The notes: a model not told the origin generated them from the letters alone. Positions 37,880-47,220 are shown, counted from the first letter of the stretch. The stretch: DNA of 64,000 bases from CAZGCA01 sp964524145 (GCA_964524145.1 CAZGCA010000016.1:1-64000); one strand, 5' to 3'. Numbers and translations are program-made.

Positions 37880-38419
37880 TTGTTCAGTATCGCTGCCCTG
37901 GCCGTCGCATTGGGCGCAGACGCTTTCGCGGTTTCAGTAATTGTGGGGACGTACAGGCCCGGGCTCAAGAGCGCGCTTCGGGTGGCGGCTGCGTTCGGGT
38001 TGTTCCAGTTCTTCATGCCAATTCTCGGCTGGACCGCCGGGTCCCGGATTCTCACGCCGCTGCTCGGACGGTTTGCAGAACCCGCCGGCGGCATCATCCT
38101 TGCGGTCCTGGGAGCATACGTTATCGCGAAAGTGTTTCTGGGCGAGGAACAGAAGGTCGAACATATTCTGGCCGGCGCGGTGCCGCTTCTGGTTGTCTCG
38201 GTAGCCGAGAGCATCGACGCCTTCTGTGCGGGACTGACGCTGGGAACGTGGGAGGTCGACACCCTGACGGCGTGCTCGGTTATCGGGATTACCGCTGCGT
38301 TAATGAGCCTCGTGGGTGTCGAGTTTGGCAAACGAATCGGCGTTCTGTTTGGCGAAGCAGCACAGGTTGGCGGTGGCCTCATCCTGATTGCTATCGCCAT
38401 CGTGGAGGTTGTGCGTTGA
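37880..38419 (+). CDS. MntP-like putative manganese exporter
   Basis: The 179-residue membrane protein has about six helices and two related halves: ALGADAFAVSV near the start and VAESIDAFCAGL in the middle, the Asp-bearing repeats of the MntP family. The start is a TTG after AAGG; the reading just upstream is not protein-like. No yybP-ykoY manganese riboswitch is visible in the 136-bp leader. The ion specificity is inferred from the family. Confidence 0.8.
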   Translation: MFSIAALAVALGADAFAVSVIVGTYRPGLKSALRVAAAFGLFQFFMPILGWTAGSRILTPLLGRFAEPAGGIILAVLGAYVIAKVFLGEEQKVEHILAGAVPLLVVSVAESIDAFCAGLTLGTWEVDTLTACSVIGITAALMSLVGVEFGKRIGVLFGEAAQVGGGLILIAIAIVEVVR

Positions 38420-38521
38420 AAATACCCGCAACAGGTTTCACACAACAGCTTGCGGCGGAGAAGGACGGGAACCGCTTGTCAGAGAGAAGACCGAATCACC
38501 GCGGTGGGAAGGGGTCGCACA

Positions 38522-38980
38522 ATGCACTATTTCAAGGATAAGTACGAGCATCTCGCACGAAACGTCGACCTGTTCAAAGGGTTGGGGCTCGATGAGATCG
38601 TGAAGATTATGTCCTACGGTCTCACCCGAACACTCGACCCGGATTCCGTGATCTTCGAGAAGGGCCAACTAGGCACCGAGATGTACGTTATCCTCGAAGG
38701 TCAAGTACAAATAGTAGACGAGGGCAACCCCGTTGCGCTGCTTGGCCCGGGCGACATGTTCGGAGAGATGGCGGTGATGGGAGGCGCGCGCCGGTCGGCG
38801 AGCGCTGTCACCACCGAGATAACAAACCTCTTCGTTCTCAGCGAGGATAGGCTCCACAAACTGCTGACGAAACGCATTGCCATCACGATGCTCTGGAACG
38901 TTGTTGGAACCTTGAGCCAGCGGCTTGCCGCTGCAAACGATAAGATCAAGAGGCTCCAGAGCGGTGGGCCACTGATCTAG
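38522..38980 (+). CDS. Cyclic-nucleotide-binding domain protein
   Basis: The 152-residue protein is a single cNMP-binding beta roll: FKGLGLDEI, GQLGTEMYVILEGQVQIV, LGPGDMFGEMAVMGGARRSASA (phosphate-binding cassette with FGEMA and RRSA), then a short C-terminal helix. There is no DNA-binding domain. It starts at an ATG with GAAGGGG in front. It may bind cAMP or cGMP and act on a partner protein. Confidence 0.88.
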   Translation: MHYFKDKYEHLARNVDLFKGLGLDEIVKIMSYGLTRTLDPDSVIFEKGQLGTEMYVILEGQVQIVDEGNPVALLGPGDMFGEMAVMGGARRSASAVTTEITNLFVLSEDRLHKLLTKRIAITMLWNVVGTLSQRLAAANDKIKRLQSGGPLI

Positions 38981-38991
38981 TCCGCGTTACC

Positions 38992-40008
38992 TCAAGAGTA
39001 CATCTCGCCGTGAGAGGGCAGCGTTGCGTCGAGATTGGTGTACGTCGTCTCCGCGGCGGGCGGGTTTTCGGCTTCGATCGCGAGCAGCAGCGCCCCAACA
39101 ACGGGTTCGTAGAGCGGGAACTCAAGCCGTGCCCGGGGTGATTCCGTATGTACCTGCTCCCTCATCGATTCGATCATGGCGGGGCACCTTCCCTTGAACC
39201 CGCTTCCTGCCGTCACCACCGTGAACTCGTCTCCTGTCAGCCCCACCTTTCGTGCGGCGGCGTTGGCCATCCGGCCCATCTCGCGTCCCGCGTCGACAAG
39301 AATCTCTTGCGACACCCCGTCCCCTGTCGCGGCTGCCTCGTGAACAAGTTTCGCGAGCGGCGGGAATGATTCCGTGCTGAGCTCGCCGTGGTAGAGTTTC
39401 GACAGAAGCTCCGGTACACTCGCGGTGCCGGAAAGATCGAGAAGCGTTTCGGTGAGCGACGTGTCGGGCCCGACACCGTCGGCAGCGCGGAAGACCGAAG
39501 CCAATCCCAACAATCCTATCTGCGATGCCGAGTACTGGTCACCGAAGAACGGTCCGAGCCCGCCGACCCGGTCTTCTTTGCCGTCGCGGTTACGCGCTGC
39601 CGCAACAACTCCCGTGCCGCAGCTAACGACAACACCGAACCGTTGCTTGGTGCCGCCGCGAAGTGCCGCGAAACTGTCGTTCTTGAGGATGTACGGGATA
39701 TCGCCGAGCAACGGGTCGAATATCTCCCGTGACAGCATGGGGTAGTCTTCCGGCAGATCCGCCCCGGCCACTCCCATGCCGATGCGGACAACATCGTTCA
39801 GGGTGAGGCCGGCCCGTTCAAGGGCTTCGTCGATCGACGCCCCGATGTTCTCTCTTGCGGCGTCTGCGCCAACGCCCTCGTAGTTGCCGCAACCCGAGCG
39901 GCCAAATCCTGCAACACTCCCCTGACGGTCGGAGATGAGACAATGTGTCTTTGTTCCGCCGGCGTCGATACCCATATAGTAGGCGGTGGTAGGCACGTCG
40001 GTCTGCAA
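38992..40008 (-). CDS. BadF/BadG-type ATPase, N-acetylglucosamine kinase-like
   Basis: The 338-residue protein has MGIDAGGTKTHCLISD (phosphate 1 motif), GVVVSCGTGVVAAA and VVTAGSGFKG, as in the BadF/BadG/BcrA/BcrD ATPase family, which includes GlcNAc kinase (NagK/NAGK). Length and motifs fit a sugar kinase, not the activase of benzoyl-CoA reductase. The first codon is a TTG; GTG at 39996 or ATG at 39975 are alternatives. It is 3 bp after the flavin reductase gene. Confidence 0.82.
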   Translation of the reverse strand: MQTDVPTTAYYMGIDAGGTKTHCLISDRQGSVAGFGRSGCGNYEGVGADAARENIGASIDEALERAGLTLNDVVRIGMGVAGADLPEDYPMLSREIFDPLLGDIPYILKNDSFAALRGGTKQRFGVVVSCGTGVVAAARNRDGKEDRVGGLGPFFGDQYSASQIGLLGLASVFRAADGVGPDTSLTETLLDLSGTASVPELLSKLYHGELSTESFPPLAKLVHEAAATGDGVSQEILVDAGREMGRMANAAARKVGLTGDEFTVVTAGSGFKGRCPAMIESMREQVHTESPRARLEFPLYEPVVGALLLAIEAENPPAAETTYTNLDATLPSHGEMYS

Positions 40009-40011
40009 GGG

Positions 40012-40575
40012 TTAGAGGGACCCCTCCGAGAACCCGTAAGAACCTATGTTCCCGGTTACTTCACGGTATTCGCCGACGGCAAACGCGAATGGTTTGGCCA
40101 AACTGAAATCGGGCCTGCCTCGTTCGTCGAGAACCGACTCGTCGTACTGGACAGCGACGATCTCTGCAATGAAGAGGTCGTGAGTGCCCAGCGTCAGGGT
40201 CTCCTCGACGACACATTCAAGACAGACGGGACACTCCTTGATCAGCGGGGGCGCGACTTTCGACGCAGGTTCGGGCGTAAGCTGTGCTTTCTCGAACTTG
40301 TCTCCGTCTTTGCCGGATACCACACCGCAGAGGTCCACCTTCCTGACAATCTCGGCCGTCGGAACGTTGATGACGAACTCGCCTGTCTCCTTGATTATCC
40401 CGTGCGAGAACCTCTCCGGCCGAATCGATATCGAGACCATCGGCGGTTCCGAGCATACCGTACCGGCCCAGGCAAGCGTGATGATGTTCGGCGTGTCGTC
40501 GGGACGCTGGCACGTCACCAGCACCACCGGCACCGGGTAGAGCGCGGTGGCCGGCTCGGCCCTTTTTCTCGCCAT
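40012..40575 (-). CDS. Flavin reductase family protein
   Basis: The 187-residue protein has YPVPVVLVTCQRPDDTPN, ITLAWAGTVCSEPPMVSISIRP (FMN-binding split barrel of the flavin-reductase-like family) and GTHDLFIAEIVAV. It binds FMN; the reaction may be NAD(P)H-dependent flavin reduction or an oxygen-related function. The start has GGAAGGA; a longer frame to 40704 runs into ybgF and is rejected. It lies 4 bp after ybgF. Confidence 0.88.
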   Translation of the reverse strand: MARKRAEPATALYPVPVVLVTCQRPDDTPNIITLAWAGTVCSEPPMVSISIRPERFSHGIIKETGEFVINVPTAEIVRKVDLCGVVSGKDGDKFEKAQLTPEPASKVAPPLIKECPVCLECVVEETLTLGTHDLFIAEIVAVQYDESVLDERGRPDFSLAKPFAFAVGEYREVTGNIGSYGFSEGSL

Positions 40576-40579
40576 CACG

Positions 40580-41440
40580 CTATCCTTCCAACGCGTTAAG
40601 CTTGATCTTTGCGCTTTCGGCAGCCGAAGATCCCGGATAGTTTGCAATGACGTCCTCGAGCAGCCCTCTCGCCTCGTCGTTGCGCTCGAGCGCAACCAGC
40701 GCAAACGCTTCCTTCAGCTTGGCGTCCGGTATCTTGTTGCTGTCAGGATAGAGTGTGTAGACCTTCTGGAACTCGCGGGCAGCCGTCTCGAAGTCGCTCG
40801 TCTTGTAATAGCATTCCGCAAGCCAGAACTGGGCGTTGTCAGTATCATCCGTGTCGGGATACTGCGTTATGTAGTCCCGAAACGCCATCTTCGCCATCTC
40901 GAACCGACCCTTGATGAAATCCTGGTACGCACGCTGGTAGTCTTGTGCCGGGTCGAGCAAACCCGTCCGTCTTGGAGGCGTCGGAGCCTCTTCTCGAGGC
41001 GGTTCTGCCGGAGGGCGCTCCGTGGCTGTTGGCGGTACCGGCGGCCGCGTCACTGGCGGGGGCGTTGGTGTCGCGGCAGGCGGACGAACCGACCGGGGCG
41101 TGGTAATACCCATCTGGCGATATATGTTGTAGCGGAACTCGTCCAGCTTACGGGCAAGAAGCTCTATTTGATACTTGTTCTCGTCCAGCTTGCCGTCGAG
41201 TTGGTCGATCTTGGTCTGAAGCGCGTCGAGCCGCGCGTTGGACTCCGCTCGCGAGTTGACGCTCTCGTCCATGAGTGTCGCCACCGATGTCGGCCCGGAT
41301 TCGAGTCGATGTACGGCCCTATTGGTGTCCGAAATGTTCCGGTAAAGCTGCACACCCTCGTCGCGCCACATAACCGCGCAACCGCTCAAATACGGCGCAG
41401 CAACCAACACGCACAGCAAGACGATCTTACGTGAATGCAA
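40580..41440 (-). CDS. cpoB: Cell-division coordinator CpoB / Tol-Pal system protein YbgF
   Basis: The 286-residue protein begins with a lipoprotein signal (lipobox LSGC, Cys about 21). A coiled-coil part follows (about 55-105), then a Pro-rich linker (about 112-160) and a C-terminal TPR domain with the YbgF pattern AYQDFIKGRFEMAKMAF, TDNAQFWLAECYY and FQKVYTLYPDSNKIPDAKLKEAFAL. CpoB coordinates wall synthesis and Tol-Pal constriction. The start is a TTG with a strong GGAGGG. Lipidation is unusual for CpoB in E. coli but not for diverse relatives. Confidence 0.9.
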   Translation of the reverse strand: MHSRKIVLLCVLVAAPYLSGCAVMWRDEGVQLYRNISDTNRAVHRLESGPTSVATLMDESVNSRAESNARLDALQTKIDQLDGKLDENKYQIELLARKLDEFRYNIYRQMGITTPRSVRPPAATPTPPPVTRPPVPPTATERPPAEPPREEAPTPPRRTGLLDPAQDYQRAYQDFIKGRFEMAKMAFRDYITQYPDTDDTDNAQFWLAECYYKTSDFETAAREFQKVYTLYPDSNKIPDAKLKEAFALVALERNDEARGLLEDVIANYPGSSAAESAKIKLNALEG

Positions 41441-41565
41441 CTAACTACCCTCCTTCCGTGGCTACACCACCACGGAAGCGTTGCTGCTATAGAGACACTG
41501 CTCTCTGCGTCGTTCTCCTTCGAGATCTCCGGAGTACCGTCCGGGACGACGTCGCTTCCCGGCCC

Positions 41566-42132
41566 TTAGAGCGCTTCCTTGAATTCGCCGCGCCTGTTTT
41601 TCTTGTACGCGTCCTCGAAGTGGCGCGGGTCTGACGGACGCAGCTCGCCATAACTGATTGTGTTGAGGCGGTTCGGATCGATGCCGAGCTCGATGAGATA
41701 CTTTCTCACAGCGTTGGCGCGTCGTTGACCCAGCGCCAGGTTGTACTCCTCTGTGCCTATCTCACAGCAGTGACCCTCGATCAGGGCGCGCAGTCTTGAA
41801 GCCTCCTTCAGCAGTTCGGCGTTGCGTTCGAGTGTTTCCCGCGCTTCCGGTCCCAACGTCGAGCTGTCGAAGTCGAAATGGACTGTCTGCAAACCCGAAG
41901 GACCAAAAACCTTGTTGCGCATCTCCTGCTCCGGCGGCAACTCTCCCTCTCTCAGAGTGGGTCCTCTCGGAGTGGTCCTTGGCGTAGTCCGCGTTGTCGT
42001 TTGATCGAAGGGAGTTTTTATCGTCTCGTCCTTCTTGGCGGATTTGCACCCGGATAGCACGATACACCCGGTCAGCACAAACATGCCGACAACCACCAGC
42101 GCCACCTTTTTCCATGCACCGCTTCTTCTCAT
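41566..42132 (-). CDS. pal: Peptidoglycan-associated lipoprotein Pal
   Basis: The 188-residue protein has a signal with two possible lipobox Cys (LTGC and LSGC, residues about 22 and 28). A charged linker follows, then an OmpA domain with VHFDFDSSTLGPEA, ALIEGHCCEIGTEEYNLALGQRRA and ISYGELRP; the usual GHTDERG is replaced by GHCCEIG, so the diaminopimelate-binding Asp is not in its standard place. The ATG at 42132 has GGAGGG before it. It binds peptidoglycan and TolB. Confidence 0.93.
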   Translation of the reverse strand: MRRSGAWKKVALVVVGMFVLTGCIVLSGCKSAKKDETIKTPFDQTTTRTTPRTTPRGPTLREGELPPEQEMRNKVFGPSGLQTVHFDFDSSTLGPEARETLERNAELLKEASRLRALIEGHCCEIGTEEYNLALGQRRANAVRKYLIELGIDPNRLNTISYGELRPSDPRHFEDAYKKNRRGEFKEAL

Positions 42133-42219
42133 AGTCGTTTTCCCTCCTTCCGGGCACCTCACATCTACTTGAACACCTTATACCTTGAACCCACTACCAC
42201 AAATCAGATTGTAGTATAC

Positions 42220-42248
42220 AGCATAACCGCTTAGAATGCAATTGTCAA
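42220..42248 (-). promoter_or_regulatory. Promoter of pal-cpoB
   Basis: On the reverse strand TTGACA (42248-42243), a 17-bp spacer and TATGCT (42225-42220) lie just after the tolB stop and about 90 bp before pal. This suggests that pal and the genes after it can be transcribed separately from tolB. Confidence 0.55.
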
Positions 42249-42249
42249 G

Positions 42250-43578
42250 TTATGGCCACCAGTCCGGCCCCGTCGCATCACCTCCCATGAACGTTATCCG
42301 TCTGCACCCGCCGCCGTCCGCCCGCATGAGATATATGTTCCACGATCCTTCCCTCGAAGAGGCAAATGTCAGGTACTTGCCGTCCGGCGACCAGGAAGGT
42401 GCCTCGTTGGCACCGATCGCGTCCGTCAGTCGCGCCGCGTTTCTGCCGTTGGTCTCGACAGTGTAAATCTCAAGCCCCTCTCCTGACCGTTCCGAGACAT
42501 ATGCTATCTTGTCGCCCGCCGGCGACCAGTTTGGGTCGTAACTATTACCGCCCTGGAAACTTACGCGGCGCGCCGTACCCCTTCCGTCGGCGTTCATTAT
42601 CCATATTTGCGGTCTTCCCGAACGGGTTGACACGAACGCTATCTCTCTGCCGTCAGGCGAAAACGTCGGCGACGTATCTGTTACCGCGTTACGTGTCAAC
42701 CTCTTCAGATTCCCGCCGTTGACATCGATCAGATAAATCTCGGAGTTGCCGTCCTTGCTCAGGGTGAGCGCCAGCCGCTTCCCGTCCGGCGACCACGATG
42801 GCGCGATGTTAAGGTTCTGATATCCCGCAAGACGCTTTTGAAACCGCGTCTCGACCTGGATGAGGTACAAATCAGGGTTGTTGTCTATATAGGAGGTGAA
42901 CGCCAGCATCTTTCTGTCGGGCGACCATACCGGTGTCAGCTTCTCTGCGCCATCGTTCGTCAGGCGTTCGAGATTCTGCCCATCATAGTCTGCAATATAC
43001 AGTTCGCGCTGTCCTGTCGCGGTCGAGACAAAACAGATCCGCGAGTCCGCTATACCCTTGCCGCCTATCAGCCGCTCGATGATCTTGTTCGACATCCGGT
43101 GCGCCGCGCCACGCACGAGCGACGTGTCGGCACGGTACTCCATACCGACGACCTGGCGACGTGAAACGACGTCGAACAGACGCCACTGGACAGACATCTG
43201 GTCGCCCTGGACGTTGACTGTCCCGTGGAGAAGGTAGCGGACCTGCGCCTCCCACCAATCTCCAAGGTCGAGATCATGAACGTCAGCGGGCAGTCCGCGA
43301 AACGTCGTCGGATACCGGTACTTGTCAACCACTGCAAAGTGACCTGAAAAATCCAGGTCCCACGCCACAATTCTCGGGATCTCTTCCGCCATCTTTGCCG
43401 CGGCGGACCCGCCCCGTTCGGCAACGAACACCGGCAACGCTATCTTGTGTTGCGTGCCCAGCCCGCCATGGACATCGATGTAGGCGTCGTCCACTGCATG
43501 TGCCGGGGTGGATATCGCCCCGATGAGCGCCAGCAGGCTCAGTAACGCGCTAATACTCTTGAGGTGTCTGTTGTTCAT
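42250..43578 (-). CDS. tolB: Tol-Pal system beta-propeller protein TolB
   Basis: The 442-residue periplasmic protein has a signal peptide ending in PAHA. An N-terminal domain follows (about 30-170; NKIIERLIGGKGI), then a six-bladed propeller of PD40-like repeats with motif SWSPDGKRLAL, FSPDGREIAF and WSPDGKYLTF. TolB bridges Pal and TolA. I take the ATG at 43578; it overlaps the TolA/TonB-like gene end by 29 bp. Confidence 0.95.
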   Translation of the reverse strand: MNNRHLKSISALLSLLALIGAISTPAHAVDDAYIDVHGGLGTQHKIALPVFVAERGGSAAAKMAEEIPRIVAWDLDFSGHFAVVDKYRYPTTFRGLPADVHDLDLGDWWEAQVRYLLHGTVNVQGDQMSVQWRLFDVVSRRQVVGMEYRADTSLVRGAAHRMSNKIIERLIGGKGIADSRICFVSTATGQRELYIADYDGQNLERLTNDGAEKLTPVWSPDRKMLAFTSYIDNNPDLYLIQVETRFQKRLAGYQNLNIAPSWSPDGKRLALTLSKDGNSEIYLIDVNGGNLKRLTRNAVTDTSPTFSPDGREIAFVSTRSGRPQIWIMNADGRGTARRVSFQGGNSYDPNWSPAGDKIAYVSERSGEGLEIYTVETNGRNAARLTDAIGANEAPSWSPDGKYLTFASSREGSWNIYLMRADGGGCRRITFMGGDATGPDWWP

Positions 43579-44293
43579 ACACGAATCCAAAGTGAATCCT
43601 GAGCGTCCTTTCCTCATATTCCATAGGTAACGGTGGCAGCGGGTCCGAGTCATACACAGCTCTCATAGCCGAGGTGTCGAGCCGTGCGTCCCCGGACGGT
43701 TTCTCTATCTTCGGAGAGAGTATCTCGCCCGACCGTGAGATGGTGAATACTATCACTACTTTGATCTCGTCTCCGACCGCATCCACTATGGCCGGTTCTT
43801 GCCATTGGTTCCATATCTTCTCCCGCACCGTGTCTAAATACCATGCCGGCACCTTTAAGTCAACCTCTATGTTCGCGCTCGCTTCCGGAGCAGGAGCCGG
43901 AGGCGGCGGTTTCGGCTTCTCCGCGGGTTTCTTCGGTTCGGGTTTCTTGACCGGCTTCTTCGTCTTGACCGCCTGCTCCGTTTGCTTCTTCACACGCGGC
44001 GGCTCCGGTTTCTTCTCCGGCGTTTTCTTCGGCGGTTGAGGTTTTGGCTTCTCCTTCTCGACCTTGGGCTGTTCTTTCTCCCGTGTCTTCTCCCGTATTA
44101 TCTGAACGGTATGGTACCGCGGCGGCGGGATCACCGTTCTATGTTTCGGCACCGTCAGCGGCAGCACCACCATCATCACGAGATGGAACACCACGGACGC
44201 AACAAGCGTGCGCCTGATCGCGGTGTTCGAGTTCGATGCTGCGTAGTACCAGTCGTACACCGCAGTATCTGTCTCGTCAAGCCTAATAGCCAT
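43550..44293 (-). CDS. TolA/TonB-like envelope energy transducer
   Basis: The 247-residue protein has one membrane helix (about 28-48; RTLVASVVFHLVMMVVLPL) and a Lys/Pro/Glu-rich spacer (about 70-140) of KPEPK-type repeats. A C-terminal TonB-type domain follows (about 145-245) with DTVREKIWNQW, VFTISRSGEI and ALDTSAMRAV-like spacing. Just before tolB it is probably the TolA of this Tol-Pal set. No tolQ/tolR motor genes are in the window. Confidence 0.85.
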   Translation of the reverse strand: MAIRLDETDTAVYDWYYAASNSNTAIRRTLVASVVFHLVMMVVLPLTVPKHRTVIPPPRYHTVQIIREKTREKEQPKVEKEKPKPQPPKKTPEKKPEPPRVKKQTEQAVKTKKPVKKPEPKKPAEKPKPPPPAPAPEASANIEVDLKVPAWYLDTVREKIWNQWQEPAIVDAVGDEIKVVIVFTISRSGEILSPKIEKPSGDARLDTSAMRAVYDSDPLPPLPMEYEERTLRIHFGFVYEQQTPQEY

Positions 44294-44329
44294 TGCTAGT
44301 TGCCAGTTGCTAGTTGTCAGTTGCTAGTC
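44293..44329. repeat. Tandem TTGCTAGTTG(C/T)CAG tract
   Basis: Three near-identical 14-base units of TTGCTAGTTGCCAG type are tandemly arranged at the start of the TolA-like gene, overlapping its ATG. The remaining 44330-44469 shows no gene. The same word is seen in intergenic regions of other uncultivated bacteria, from general experience. Confidence 0.5.
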
Positions 44330-44469
44330 GTCGGAAGTGACAGCCTGCAACCACTCCCAGTGTTGTGACCAAGCAAGTCTTCCACACGGCGCAAACCGCA
44401 TCACAGACGTTAAACGGGACGATGAGACCAAAGGTTGACCGCAAACAGCGTTTCCTGTAGAACAATCCG

Positions 44470-46185
44470 TCAGAGATCATCAGGGGACGTTGCGTTCGCC
44501 GGACCGCCTTCTCTTACACCGTTGGGCCACCGGCCGCGTCCGGCTGCCGGCCCTCTGCCTCTGCCGCCACCGCCTTGACCTCGACCGGCTCCCTGGGCAT
44601 CCGCGCCCCTTCCTTGCCCTCTGCGGCGCATCTGTCTTCCTATTCCGCGTATAGTGCCGTGCGCAAGCTCGACACGAACAGCCGCCTCGCCGGGCAGCGG
44701 ACATTTGTATTCACATATGCCGCACCCGACGCATCTGTCTTCGAGCACGTAGGGTCGTTTCACGATCTTCTCTTCGCCGGTCAGCCTGTCGACGACGGTC
44801 GTTGGACGCAGCACGATCGCCTTGTCGGGTACCGGACAGTGCTCCTCGCACACCACGCAGTCGCGGTTCTCGGCCCACGGGATGCAGCGCGACGTGTTGA
44901 ATCGTGCCGTCCCGATCACCGTTTCGTGTTTCTCATCGAGCGTCAGTTCCTTGATGGCGCCGCTCGGGCATACCTGTCCGCATAGCGTGCAGTTGTATTC
45001 GCAGTAGCCGATCCGGGGAATGAGCTGTGGGGTCCAGATACCTTCGAGCCCTGCCTCGAACAGCGTCGGGTGCAGACCGTTTGTGAGGCACACTTTCATA
45101 CATTCGCCGCAGCGCACGCATTTTGCAAGAAACTCTGACTCGTCCCCTGCGGCGGGCGGCCGAATAAGTCGGAGCCTCACTCTGTTCTTGTCCGGGCTCA
45201 GCTTCAAGAGAGGCAGCGCGAACACGCCCCCGACCGCCGAGCCAATCAATTGCCTGCGACTCATGTTCACGCGGTTCTCGGAGTCGGCCCATGCTCCGAC
45301 AGCAAACTTGAACGTCGAGACGCTCTTCGGGCAGACGTTCTTACAGCCGAAACATTCTATGCACTCGCCGCGCAGAGTGGTCTTGCCTGCGCCCCGTATC
45401 GCGTTCATCTTGCAGTCGGCAATGCACTTGCCGCACTCGATGCAGCCATCCTTGACGGTTCGTCTCAGCAACGGAACCCGGGAGAGCAGGTCGAGCATTG
45501 CTCCGAGCGGACAGAGGTGCCGACACCAGAATCGGCGTTCCAGCAACCCCAGGAGCAGTATTCCCAGGAAGACGATCATGAACAGCCACTGATACACGAA
45601 CAGCGGTTGCGTGAACGACACTACCGTGCTTCGCAGAAAATCGTCGGCACCGAGCACCACTGGCTGAATCGCTCTCGATCCGACCATAATGCGGAGCACG
45701 CGGTCGGCGAAATAGTTGAGGTACGGATGGACGACGATCGCGTAACTGCGTGTCACCATCGAGAGCGGGTCGAACCAGCCGGCAACCTGCACGCCAAGAA
45801 GCGAAGCGACAATGCTGACAACCAGCACGATGTACTTCGTACTGTGAATGCGTGAGAACTCGGCGGGATTGCCTTTAGCCCCGGTGAGCGTGCGCCTCGA
45901 TCTCGCCAGCAGCTTGTCCGAGACGTCTATCGTCGTTCCCATCGGGCAAATCCAGCCGCAGAAGAACCTCCCAAGGAGCACCGTCAACAAGACGAGGACG
46001 GCGGCGGGCGCAAACAGTGTGATGATTGTGCGCGACGCAACGCTCGCGGTAAGCCCGATAAACGGGCTCAGCCTCGGGAATAAGTCAGCCGGTAGAAGAG
46101 TCTCGAGAGGGTCTCGCGTTCCGAGCAGAAGGTATATGAAAAGGAGAAACGCAACAACCTGGACAATTCGGCGTGCCGTGCGCAT
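44470..46185 (-). CDS. Membrane-bound polyferredoxin (NapH/CcoG-like) with Gly/Arg-rich tail
   Basis: The 571-residue protein begins with an N-terminal membrane part of five or six helices with FFCGWICPMGT (Cys pair in the membrane loop) and RFWCRHLCPLGA, as in NapH/CcoG/RdxA. At least six 4Fe-4S clusters follow: CIECGKCIADC, CIECFGCKNVC, CVRCGECMKVC, CTLCGQVC, CVVCEEHC and CVGCGICEYKC. The last 50 residues are Gly/Arg/Gln-rich and are unusual. It is 11 bp after the DUF362 gene and probably moves electrons across or along the membrane. Confidence 0.9.
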   Translation of the reverse strand: MRTARRIVQVVAFLLFIYLLLGTRDPLETLLPADLFPRLSPFIGLTASVASRTIITLFAPAAVLVLLTVLLGRFFCGWICPMGTTIDVSDKLLARSRRTLTGAKGNPAEFSRIHSTKYIVLVVSIVASLLGVQVAGWFDPLSMVTRSYAIVVHPYLNYFADRVLRIMVGSRAIQPVVLGADDFLRSTVVSFTQPLFVYQWLFMIVFLGILLLGLLERRFWCRHLCPLGAMLDLLSRVPLLRRTVKDGCIECGKCIADCKMNAIRGAGKTTLRGECIECFGCKNVCPKSVSTFKFAVGAWADSENRVNMSRRQLIGSAVGGVFALPLLKLSPDKNRVRLRLIRPPAAGDESEFLAKCVRCGECMKVCLTNGLHPTLFEAGLEGIWTPQLIPRIGYCEYNCTLCGQVCPSGAIKELTLDEKHETVIGTARFNTSRCIPWAENRDCVVCEEHCPVPDKAIVLRPTTVVDRLTGEEKIVKRPYVLEDRCVGCGICEYKCPLPGEAAVRVELAHGTIRGIGRQMRRRGQGRGADAQGAGRGQGGGGRGRGPAAGRGRWPNGVREGGPANATSPDDL

Positions 46186-46196
46186 CCGCTCCTGAC

Positions 46197-47138
46197 CTAT
46201 ACCGTTATGTTCTTAACGTCAACCTGTGCGAGGTCCATCTCGCCCATCCCGCGTCTATGGCCTTCCGCAATGTAGCCGACGTCTTCAGGCGCGAGCCCCA
46301 GGATGCCCGCACCATATGCGTCAACCGCAACCCGGTCCACCCCGGCGACTATCTTATGAACGTCCTCGACGTCCTCGACGCTGCCGCCTGTCGGGCCGTT
46401 CGCCACCATGACGCGGTAAGCATCGAGCACGGTCAGGTCCACGTTTACCGCAGCGCTCACGTCCGCCAACCTGTTGGTAAGATCGGTGTGCCACTCGCCG
46501 CGTTCACCGCCGGCGAGACCCATCAGGTTCTTCATGCCGAGCGTGGCGCGGGTCAGGTTATGGTGCTTGCATACGGGCACGTTGATCAGCACGTCGGCGT
46601 CGTACAGCGCGCCGTGGAAAGGCCAGGGTCCGGCAAACGCGGTGCCGGGTATTGTCGTCATAACAAACCGGGGATCGTCCTTCGCTCTCACATAGCTCAC
46701 CTTGGCGCCGGCTTGCTCCGCGGCTTCGGCGATCCCGCTGCGTCTGTACGTGCTGCGGGCGTCAACGCACGGAAAATCGAACACGTGGACCACCTTGGCT
46801 TGTGCCGCAACACAAAGCTTGACCAGCGCAGCCACCACATCAGGATTGGTACACGCGGCCTGCGCCGGCGTCCTGTCCCACGCGATGTTGGGTTTCACAA
46901 TAACGACGTCGCCCGTGCTCACCAGGGCCGACATACCGCCGAGTTCCTCGATGGCCGCCTCGACCATTCCACCCGGATCGTCGCCGCCGACCACCGCCAG
47001 ACCTTTCTGCAGGCTGCTCTCCTTGAAGGGCTTCAGAACCATCGGGCCACGACTGCATCCGGGCAAACCCAGCCCTACCGCAGCCGCTGCCGCGACCTTC
47101 GAACCAGCAGCTATGAATTCTCTTCGGTCGATCTTCAT
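46197..47138 (-). CDS. DUF362 protein with Tat signal
   Basis: The 313-residue protein has an N-terminal twin-arginine signal (DRREFIAAG, then a hydrophobic stretch and LPGC, residues 4-28). The rest is a DUF362 domain: VVIVKPNIAWDR, VHVFDFPCVDARSTY, INVPVCKHHNLTRATLGMKNLMGL and VDRVAVDAYGAGILG. DUF362 proteins often sit with ferredoxin-like partners; their reaction is unknown. The tat genes lie about 1.3 kb away. It is the first large gene of a unit with the polyferredoxin. Confidence 0.9.
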   Translation of the reverse strand: MKIDRREFIAAGSKVAAAAAVGLGLPGCSRGPMVLKPFKESSLQKGLAVVGGDDPGGMVEAAIEELGGMSALVSTGDVVIVKPNIAWDRTPAQAACTNPDVVAALVKLCVAAQAKVVHVFDFPCVDARSTYRRSGIAEAAEQAGAKVSYVRAKDDPRFVMTTIPGTAFAGPWPFHGALYDADVLINVPVCKHHNLTRATLGMKNLMGLAGGERGEWHTDLTNRLADVSAAVNVDLTVLDAYRVMVANGPTGGSVEDVEDVHKIVAGVDRVAVDAYGAGILGLAPEDVGYIAEGHRRGMGEMDLAQVDVKNITV

Positions 47139-47220
47139 CAGAACTCACCCCTTTGATGAATCGGTCCTCTTCTGCGTTGCCTCGGAGACGATGCTCTGCG
47201 GCACCCCCTCTTGATTCGGA

